This document shows, piece after piece, positions 33,441 to 41,600 of a stretch of 64,000 nt of DNA. This DNA is from Moorena sp. SIOASIH (GTDB taxonomy: Bacteria > Cyanobacteriota > Cyanobacteriia > Cyanobacteriales > Coleofasciculaceae). The position numbers were made by a program, and so were the translations under genes. The stretch lies in assembly GCF_010671925.1 (NCBI RefSeq), contig NZ_JAAHIH010000009.1, positions 124,001-188,000 of the forward strand, given 5' to 3'. Each line of letters begins with the position of its first letter. Position 1 is the first letter of the stretch. A model generated the notes under the pieces. The model saw only the letters and a list, made by a program, of their open reading frames with translations, was not told the DNA's origin and made no database searches.

Positions 33441-35747
33441 ATGCTCAATAAGCCCCAGTTCAATCCCTCTTACTCAGTTGAAACTATAGAACCAGACAAG
33501 GTGTTTTTAGTCTCCGAGAGAGAAGCAGTTTGGTTAAGCGATCGCATTTCTTATAGTTTAGCTGAGTTAATCGATGGCAATCGCAATAATGACGAAATTA
33601 TTGATACAATTCAACAATCCCTACTGTCAGACAAAAAATATTTTCAGGAAACTAAAACCTTTTTCCAAGACGTTTTTAATGTAAGTGTCCAAGCCCAATA
33701 TGCTTTATTAGAAATGGAGAAAAAGGGCTATCTGGTTGAACAAGAGAACTCTTTACCACCGCACCTAGACATTTTCTGCCATCATCTCAACATCACTCCC
33801 ACCGTCGCCCATCAACGATTGCAATCCACTAAAGTAGCAGTAAAAACATTAGGTTCGGTTGCTGCTGAGGACTTCATTGCTATGCTTGAGTCTCTAAATA
33901 TTCAAGTAGCTGACGAAGGGGATTTGACAGTAGTTGTAACCGACGACTACCTTGAGCCGAAGCTAGATGAGTTCAATCAACAAGCCCTAAAGTCCCAATC
34001 TCCCTGGATGCTGGTTAAACCATTAGGAACGATAATCTGGATCGGCCCAGTATTTAATCCTAAGCAAACTGGTTGTTGGGACTGTTTAGCCAAGCGTTTG
34101 CGAGATAATAGACCGATTGAAGGGTTTATTGAGAGACAAAAAGACATTTCCCCTTCTTTAGTTGCTCCTTTGGGATTTTTGGCCTCTACAATACAAACTG
34201 GATTAGGAATGGCAGCCACAGAGGTGTTTAAGTGGATTGTCCAAGGGGAAAATAAACAATTAGAACATAATCTGATCGCTTACGATACAATCACGCTGCA
34301 AACCCAACATCATAGCTTGGTTAAACGTCCTCAATGTTCTAGCTGTGGAAAAATGGTAAAGGACTTAACCAACAATCCCCTACCGGTTGTTTTAGGACAC
34401 CGTAAGAAAACCTTTACCGCAGATGGAGGACATCGTTCTTGTTCCCCTGAAGAAACCCTCAGGAAATATCAACATCATATTAGTCCCATTACTGGGGTTG
34501 TACGAGAACTCAAGAAAATACCTGGGAATGGATTAACTCATAACTACATTGCCAAACATCATTTTATTAGTATTTTTGATGATTCAGCCAGCTTACAGCA
34601 AAATTTGGGAGGGAGAAGTGCAGGGAAAGGTAGGACTAACTCTCAAGCTAGGGCTAGCGGTTTTTGCGAAGCAATCGAGCGATATTCTGGGGTGTTCCAA
34701 GGGGATGAAATTAGAGAAAAATCCAGTTACCAACAAATGGGAGACAAAGGGATACACCCCAATGCTTGTATGAACTTCAGTCTACAGCAATATCAGAATA
34801 GAGAGCAATGGAATGCTGAGTGTCAAGGCTGGTTTCAAAAAGTCCCCGAACCATTTGATGAAGAAAGAGAAATTGACTGGACTCCCGTTTGGTCTTTAAC
34901 CCACCAGGAATTTAAGTATCTGCCAACGGCTTACTGTTATTATGGCTATCGCCCATCCTATAAACCCGAATGTTGGGCTGACTCCAATGGGTGTGCGGCG
35001 GGTAACACTATCGAAGAAGCTATTCTGCAAGGGTTTATGGAATTAGTAGAGCGCGATAGTGTCGCTTTGTGGTGGTACAATTGCCTTAAGAAACCTCTAG
35101 TAGATCTAGACAGTTTCGACGAGCCTTATTTTCAAAGCCTGAAGCAATATTATCAAAGGATTAATCGAGAGCTTTGGGTGTTGGATATTACCAGCGATCT
35201 CAATATTCCGGTTTTTGCTGCTATTAGTCGGAGAAGGGATTGCCAGGTGGAAGATATAATTTTGGGTTATGGTGCTCATTTCGATCCTAAAATTGCTATT
35301 AGTCGAGCCTTGACTGAAGTTAATCAAATTCTTCCTAACGTTTTATTCGCAAAAGCCGATGGCAGTACTAACTATCCCCCATCAGCGGATCCCTTGGCTG
35401 TAGACTGGTGGCAAACTGCTACTGTAGCTGAGCAACCTTATTTACTTCCAGAGGAGGGAATTGCTGCTAAAGTTAGTGGTGATTATCTCCAAATGGCAAG
35501 TGACGATTTACTCGAAGATGTCAAGCTCTGTCAAAAAATTGTTGAGAAAAACGGTATGGAAATGCTGGTTTTAGACCAAACTCGTCCCGATATTGGACTG
35601 AGAGTAGCTAAAGTTATTATTCCGGGAATGCGCCATATGTGGAAAAGGTTAGCACCAGGGCGGCTTTATGAGGTTCCGGGGAAAATGGGTTGGTTGCAAG
35701 AACCACTTACAGAAGATCAACTCAATTCTTTTCCAATGTGGATGTGA
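33441..35747 (+). CDS. TruD/LynD-like azoline-forming cyclodehydratase (fused E1-like/YcaO)
   Basis: 768 residues, the size of the cyanobactin heterocyclases. Residues 1-90 match the peptide-binding RRE domain. About 90-330 is the E1-like domain, with a Zn tetrathiolate set from CWDC (about 213) and CSSC (about 299). About 380-768 is the YcaO domain, with ATP/Mg motifs in SGFCEAIERYSGVFQGDE and GNTIEEAILQGFMELVERDSVALWWYN. These enzymes convert Cys/Ser/Thr of a leader-bearing peptide to azolines using ATP. The C-terminus reads NSFPMWM and lacks the PxPxP ending of canonical azoline-forming YcaO proteins. No oxidase, protease or obvious precursor gene adjoins it. Confidence 0.88.
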   Translation: MLNKPQFNPSYSVETIEPDKVFLVSEREAVWLSDRISYSLAELIDGNRNNDEIIDTIQQSLLSDKKYFQETKTFFQDVFNVSVQAQYALLEMEKKGYLVEQENSLPPHLDIFCHHLNITPTVAHQRLQSTKVAVKTLGSVAAEDFIAMLESLNIQVADEGDLTVVVTDDYLEPKLDEFNQQALKSQSPWMLVKPLGTIIWIGPVFNPKQTGCWDCLAKRLRDNRPIEGFIERQKDISPSLVAPLGFLASTIQTGLGMAATEVFKWIVQGENKQLEHNLIAYDTITLQTQHHSLVKRPQCSSCGKMVKDLTNNPLPVVLGHRKKTFTADGGHRSCSPEETLRKYQHHISPITGVVRELKKIPGNGLTHNYIAKHHFISIFDDSASLQQNLGGRSAGKGRTNSQARASGFCEAIERYSGVFQGDEIREKSSYQQMGDKGIHPNACMNFSLQQYQNREQWNAECQGWFQKVPEPFDEEREIDWTPVWSLTHQEFKYLPTAYCYYGYRPSYKPECWADSNGCAAGNTIEEAILQGFMELVERDSVALWWYNCLKKPLVDLDSFDEPYFQSLKQYYQRINRELWVLDITSDLNIPVFAAISRRRDCQVEDIILGYGAHFDPKIAISRALTEVNQILPNVLFAKADGSTNYPPSADPLAVDWWQTATVAEQPYLLPEEGIAAKVSGDYLQMASDDLLEDVKLCQKIVEKNGMEMLVLDQTRPDIGLRVAKVIIPGMRHMWKRLAPGRLYEVPGKMGWLQEPLTEDQLNSFPMWM

Positions 35748-36013
35748 CTTAAGCATTCAGCTATCAGCTATCAGCTATCAGCTACCTGTAGGGTGGGCCT
35801 ACCCATGGAGTCTGTGCTTTTTTAATGAGTTTTTATATGAGTTATGGGATTATTTCATATTAGTTTTCATATTAGTTTTTATATGAGTTTTATAGGTTGT
35901 AATTTCTAAAAAGCTAAATTACAATACTAACAAGGATAGAAAAATCGGCAATCAAGGAGTTAATTAATGTAATCAATAGGTAATCAATAGGTAATCAATT
36001 CTTGGGCTTTGTC
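35748..36013. repeat. YcaO-amidohydrolase gap with short repeats
   Basis: CAGCTAT heptamers (35758-35785), TTTTATATGAGT-type repeats (35825-35895), and three TAATCAATAGG 11-mers (35970-36000) lying between an AAGGAG motif (about 35954) and the amidohydrolase start. Confidence 0.8.
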
Positions 36014-37111
36014 ATGCTAAATGGATATTCAATTATTGATGCTGATTCCCACGTTATTGAACCTCTGACTATGTGGAGTGAGTATCTAGAACCGGAATTT
36101 AGGCAGTTTTCTCCTTCACCGGAGATGAAAATTAAAGGGGAAGACATTGCAGAAAAGGTGTCCGAACAACTACGGGCTTTAGGAAATAAGCAGATGATGG
36201 CCGCTCATCCTAATGCTTATTTCAAAGGCTACAATGTGGAGTCTCATGTTCAAGAGATGGGGCAGATGGGGATTGATCAGGCATTCCTTTATCCAACGTA
36301 TGGATTGTGGCTTTGGGCGATCGATACGATGAAACCGGAAGTTGCTGGAGCTTATACCCGTGCCTATAACAATTGGTTAAAGGACTTTTGCAGTTACGAT
36401 CAAGATAGGTTAAAAGGGGTAGGAGCAATTAATCCTCACGCGCCGGAGGAAATGGTAAAACAATTACATCAAATAGCAGATTTTGGCTGGAAAGCGGTAT
36501 TTTTACGCCCTAACCCAGTTAAAGGAAGACTATTGAGCGACTCCGCTTACGAGCCTTTTTGGACGGAATGTGAGCAACTAGGAATAGCAGTAGCCATTCA
36601 CGAAGGTACTCACTCTCGCTTGCCAACTACTGGCACAGAACGGTTTCACACTCGTTTTGCTACTCACGCTTGCTCTCATCCGATGGAACAGATGATGGCT
36701 CTATTAACCTTGATTGAAGGAGGAGTATTAGAGCGCCATCCCCACCTTAAAGTAGCTTTTCTAGAATCAGGCTGTGGCTGGCTCCCCTATTGGCTGTGGA
36801 GACTAGATGAAGAGTATGAAAATTTACGTTATGAGGATAAAATAAAGTGTAATGTCAAGATAAAGCCTTCAGAGTATTTTCGTCGTCAATGTTTTATTGC
36901 CATAGAGCCTTCAGAACCTTATCTGGCTCAGGTGATTGACTATATCGGCACAGACAATTTAATTTTTGGTTCGGACTATCCCCATATGGATCACAATCCG
37001 AATATTGTTCAGCAACTGATACAACTTGAGGAATGTTTATCTCATACAACTTTGCAAAAGATTCTTTGGGATAATCCTCGCCGCTTTTATAGCCTAGAGA
37101 CTTGGGTGTAA
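36014..37111 (+). CDS. Amidohydrolase 2 family (ACMSD-like) metal-dependent hydrolase
   Basis: A 365-residue TIM-barrel enzyme. IIDADSHVIEP carries the first metal ligands. The later elements are AVAIHEGTHSR, ATHACSHPMEQMMALLTLIEGGVLERHPHLKVAFLESGCGW and LIFGSDYPHMDH (the catalytic Asp). Relatives decarboxylate or hydrolyse ring compounds. Amidohydrolases also occur in some YcaO RiPP clusters, such as bottromycin. ATG 36014 is chosen; a TTG four codons upstream is possible. The best Shine-Dalgarno sequence is about 54 bases away, beyond 11-bp repeats, so translation may be altered. Its position right after the YcaO gene suggests a joint role, by inference only. Confidence 0.8.
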   Translation: MLNGYSIIDADSHVIEPLTMWSEYLEPEFRQFSPSPEMKIKGEDIAEKVSEQLRALGNKQMMAAHPNAYFKGYNVESHVQEMGQMGIDQAFLYPTYGLWLWAIDTMKPEVAGAYTRAYNNWLKDFCSYDQDRLKGVGAINPHAPEEMVKQLHQIADFGWKAVFLRPNPVKGRLLSDSAYEPFWTECEQLGIAVAIHEGTHSRLPTTGTERFHTRFATHACSHPMEQMMALLTLIEGGVLERHPHLKVAFLESGCGWLPYWLWRLDEEYENLRYEDKIKCNVKIKPSEYFRRQCFIAIEPSEPYLAQVIDYIGTDNLIFGSDYPHMDHNPNIVQQLIQLEECLSHTTLQKILWDNPRRFYSLETWV

Positions 37112-37246
37112 AAAAAATCCCAATTCAAATAGGTTATTCAAATAGAATGGGCAAAGTAATATAATCATTAAATAGTCAAAATAACCCAACTGTTTTTGCC
37201 CACACTACAAGATCGAATTAGTTAATCCATTAATAGGAGTTAGGAA

Positions 37247-38269
37247 ATGACACGCGCTTTTACATCGGATTTTCTTCAATATCTTAAATCCAATCCACAG
37301 ACTAAAGTCGGTTGGGAGCCGCAAATAGACGATTCTATAGATTTAAAGGAAAACCCAGATAAATATAATCAACACTACTTCCAAATACTCATATTTGATG
37401 ATCTGGAAAATTCTCCAAAATTATTGTTTGGAACGAAAGAAAATATACAAGATCAATATGATATTAAATCTTCATCTTTCCCTACACCTGGAGTATGTGT
37501 TGATCAGGAATTTCTGCCGTCAGTGGTATTAGAAGACTCGTTGATTGAGACTGGAAAAAGAATTGCCCAACTTTCCACTGTTCGGTTTTTATTACAATGT
37601 CGTAAGCTATCTCAGATGATGACTTGTACGTGGCTAGATGAGCATACAATAAAACAAAACCGTAAAATTAACAAAACAAAAGTAAAATTAATCCGGCAAA
37701 TATTTGATAATTACAATCTTCTTCCTGAAGAAATTTATTGGGTAAAAGAAAATAAAGAAAAATCCCAATTAACATATCATGATCTAGATAAAAAAATATC
37801 GAAGTTAAAAAAAGAAACAGACGAAAAATTCTTTGATTTATTAATTAAGCGTGAATCGAGGATCTCCATAGCTTTAGCCCTTTTATTATGTGGGCAAGCC
37901 TATTACAAAGATGAAAATAATGGTAATTTTAAAAGGATTCATGAGCCAATTTTTAGCACCTATGAAATGGTTTGGGAGTATGCAATCGACATATCTTGGG
38001 ATACATTTTATGCTACAAGGATAGATCTTTCACAAGCAGGGGAAAGACCAAAACCTCCTTATACTAAAGTTACTCTAGGTTATCCTCCGAGACCCAGTGA
38101 ATTTTCCGTGACACAGGAGCATATCAAAACATGGGTCACTGCACCAGAAAAGTTTGACGATAGTAATCAATACCCATTTTATCCCGATCCAGAAACTACT
38201 GACTGGAATAATAAGCAATTACAGTTCGTCGTTCCTCCCTATCCTTATCTTCCTCTTAGTTGTACTTAA
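37247..38269 (+). CDS. Unrecognised 340-aa protein with aromatic/proline-rich, Cys-containing C-terminus
   Basis: A soluble, lysine-rich protein with no motif I can place. Its centre is helical and charged (KINKTKVKLIRQIFDNYN..., LDKKISKLKKETDEKFFDLLIKRESRISIALALLLCGQAYY), followed by WEYAIDISWDTFYATRIDLSQAGERPKPP. The last residues are QFVVPPYPYLPLSCT. Its strong AGGAG site (about 9 bases upstream) and its place two genes after the YcaO enzyme make it a likely member of that locus. It could be an accessory protein. Less likely, it is a large leader-type precursor whose SCT end is modified, by analogy with RiPP precursors that have big leaders. AT-rich composition suggests horizontal origin. 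Confidence 0.6.
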   Translation: MTRAFTSDFLQYLKSNPQTKVGWEPQIDDSIDLKENPDKYNQHYFQILIFDDLENSPKLLFGTKENIQDQYDIKSSSFPTPGVCVDQEFLPSVVLEDSLIETGKRIAQLSTVRFLLQCRKLSQMMTCTWLDEHTIKQNRKINKTKVKLIRQIFDNYNLLPEEIYWVKENKEKSQLTYHDLDKKISKLKKETDEKFFDLLIKRESRISIALALLLCGQAYYKDENNGNFKRIHEPIFSTYEMVWEYAIDISWDTFYATRIDLSQAGERPKPPYTKVTLGYPPRPSEFSVTQEHIKTWVTAPEKFDDSNQYPFYPDPETTDWNNKQLQFVVPPYPYLPLSCT

Positions 38270-38604
38270 TGGGTGAATCTCATTTTTGGTGTTTGAGCCG
38301 GTGGTGCGTTACGGGACGGACTTTCCCAATACTGGCTACGAGGCTGAAAATGACGGCGAGCCCCCTAAGAGTGCATCTCAATGCATTTTGAACCTGTGGT
38401 GCGTTACGGGACGGACTGTCCCAATACTGGCTACTGATAAAATCATGGCGAGTCCGTCCCTAACGCACCCTACCCAACTTTTTTACAAATATGAGATGCA
38501 TCCCCCCCTAACGCACCCTAGCGAACTTTTTTACAAATATGAGATGCACCCGTGGTAAAATTAACTCATAAGCTATAAAATAAGCTTATGAGTTAATAGA
38601 TGTT
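38270..38604. repeat. Two direct repeats with GGTGCGTTA/TAACGCACC arms
   Basis: A unit containing GTGGTGCGTTACGGGACGGA and CCCAATACTGGCTAC occurs at about 38301-38340 and 38396-38433. A unit of TAACGCACCCTA followed by AACTTTTTTACAAATATGAG occurs at 38461-38500 and 38509-38548. The arms are mutually complementary. No gene is seen. Confidence 0.85.
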
Positions 38605-41600
38605 ATGGAAACAAACTATCAGATCATCGAAAAAATATATGAGAGTGCTAACTCTTTAGTTTATCGAGCCATCCTAAAGACAGATAATCAACCTATTATT
38701 ATTAAAGTTCTCAAAGAAAGCTATCCTACTCTTTCAGAACTTACGCGCTATAAACAGGAATATGAAATTACCCGTTCGTTGAACGTAGATAGTATCGTTA
38801 AAGCCTATGACTTACAGCGATATGATAATAGTTTAGTAATACTTTTAGAAGACTTTGGTGGTGAATCTTTAAAATTATTACTATCCCAAGGTCAATTCAG
38901 CTTAGAAGACTTTCTGGCTATCGCGATTAAGACAACTGAGAGTTTAGCTGCTATTCATGCTGCCAATATTATTCACAAAGATATTAATCCCTCTAATATT
39001 ATATATAACTCAAAAACCGAACAACTTAAAATCATTGATTTTGGCATTTCTACCCGTTTATCCCAAGAATTTTTGACGGTTCGTCCTCCCAATCAATTAG
39101 AAGGAACTTTAGCCTATATTGCGCCAGAACAAACAGGTAGAATGAACCGAGGAATAGATTATCGCAGTGATTTTTATTCCCTTGGTGTTACTTTTTATGA
39201 ATTTTTAACCAACAAACTTCCTTTTGAAACCACTGACCCAATAGAATTAGTCCATTGTCATATCGCACAACAACCATTACCAGTTCATGAGCTGATTCCT
39301 GATCTTCCTATAGCTGTATCTGATATCATCAGAAAATTGTTAGCTAAAACACCGGAGGATAGATATCAAAGTGCTTGGGGAATTAAAGCTGATTTAGAAA
39401 CCTGTGTTAATCAATTAAGGTCTCAAGGAGAAATTTATCAGTTTCCCTTAGGAAGTCAAGATTTTGCTGATAATTTTCATATTCCTCAAAAACTGTATGG
39501 TCGAGAACAGGAAGTTACACAACTTTTAACGGCTTTTGAGCAAGTTAGTAAAGGAACAACTGGAATGGTTCTCATTTCTGGTTATTCAGGTATTGGCAAA
39601 TCTGCTTTAGTTAATGAAATTCAAAAACCGATTACACTACAACGAGGAAGGTTTATTAGTGGTAAATTTGACCAATTGAAGCGAGATATTCCTTATTCTG
39701 CTATTTCTAAGGCTTTTCAAGACTTAATCCGTAAACTGCTATGTGAACCAGAAGTAAGGTTACAAACTTGGAAAACTAAAATTTTAGAAGCTTTAGACAA
39801 TAATGGTCAAATTATTATCGATGTAATTCCTGAACTTGAGAAAATTATCGGGCGACAGCCACCAGTTGCACAGCTAGGCAAAACTGAAAGTCTAAATCGA
39901 TTTAATTTATTTTTTCAACGGTTTTTGGGTATTTTTTGTCAAAAAGACCATCCTTTAGTTATCTTTATTGATGATTTACAATGGGCAGATTTACCATCTC
40001 TGAACTTAATTGAGCAGTTAATGTCAGAGCCAGACAAGCAATATTTTATGATGATAGGGGCATATCGAGATAACGAAGTTAGCCCTACTCATCCTTTAAT
40101 GGACACCTTAGAGAAAATTAATCAAGCAAAAGTCCCAATCAATGAGATTACCCTTTACCCCTTAACCATTAATCACATTAATCAATTAATTGCTGATACC
40201 CTAAGTTGTTCAACAGAGTTTTCAAAACCTTTAGCTGAGTTAGTTGCTAAAAAAACTGAAGGCAATCCTTTTTTTCTGAATCAACTCCTCTATTCTTTAT
40301 ATCAAGACAAGTTATTAGTATGTAACCCCGATCAATCTTTTCTGAATCCAGAAGACAATCAACAAGGTTATTGGCAATGGAATATAGAAGAAATTGAAAG
40401 GGTCTCTATTACCGATAATGTAGTTGAGTTGATGGTCAGTAAACTTGAACAGTTAGACCATAAAACTCAAGAAGTTATTAAATTAGCGGCTTGTATTGGA
40501 AATCATTTTAATTTAGAAATTATTTCGATCGTTAATAACAAATCTCAACTAGTAACCGCTAGAGAACTAGAGTCTGCCCTAGATAAAGGCTTGATAATTC
40601 CTCTAAATAATAACTATAAATTTCCTCTGCTTTGGAACCCAGAAGAATTATCAAATAATAACTTAGATATTTCATATCATCCTTCTACATATATTCCTTA
40701 CAAATTTTTACATGACCGAGTACAACAAGCTGCTTATTCGTTGATTCCAGAAGCAGAAAAAAAACAGGTTCATCTACAAATAGGTCGTTTGCTACTGCAA
40801 AATATTAAAGATAATGAGTTAGATAATCAAATTTTTGATATTGTCAATCAACTTAATGAAGGGTCTGCTTTAATTACTGAAGAATTAGAAAAAAATGAGT
40901 TAGCTAAATTAAATCTTAAAGCTGGGAAAAAAGCTAAAGCTTCGACTGCTTATGAATCAGCTTTAAGATATTTAGATACTGCTTTAGAATTGTTAACAGA
41001 AAATAGCTGGGAGGATCAGTATCAATTCACACTAGAGCTTCAGGTAGAAATGTTAGAAGCTTTGTACTTAAATACTAAGTGGGAGCGAATTGAAGCACTA
41101 TCTGCAACTATTCTGCCCAAGGTGAGCAATATTCTCGATCAAGTTAAGATATATGAGTTAGCCATATTGTCTTATTATGCTCAATTTCAGCCCGAAAAAG
41201 CTATTGATACTGCGGTCAAAGCTTTAGAGAAACTCGGGATAACAATATCCCAAGAAGCTGCTAGGGAGAGTGAACTCACAAATAGGATTAAACAAGAACA
41301 TAAATCTATTCAATTGCTATTGAAAGGAAAAAGCATTGAAGATTTAGCTGATTTGCCTAAAATGACCGATCCTTATAAACTTGCAGCTATATCAATCTTG
41401 CAGCCAGTTATGACTGCAACATGGACAACAAATTTTTCATTATTTGTTGAGATAGTCTTAACTCAGCTTAATCTTTGTGTTAAATATAATAATCCTCCTC
41501 AAGCTGCTGGTACTTATGGTTGTTATGGAATGCTTCTGTGTGGGGTAATAGGAAATATTGATTCTGGATATCAGTTTGGACAACTATCTATCAATTTTTT

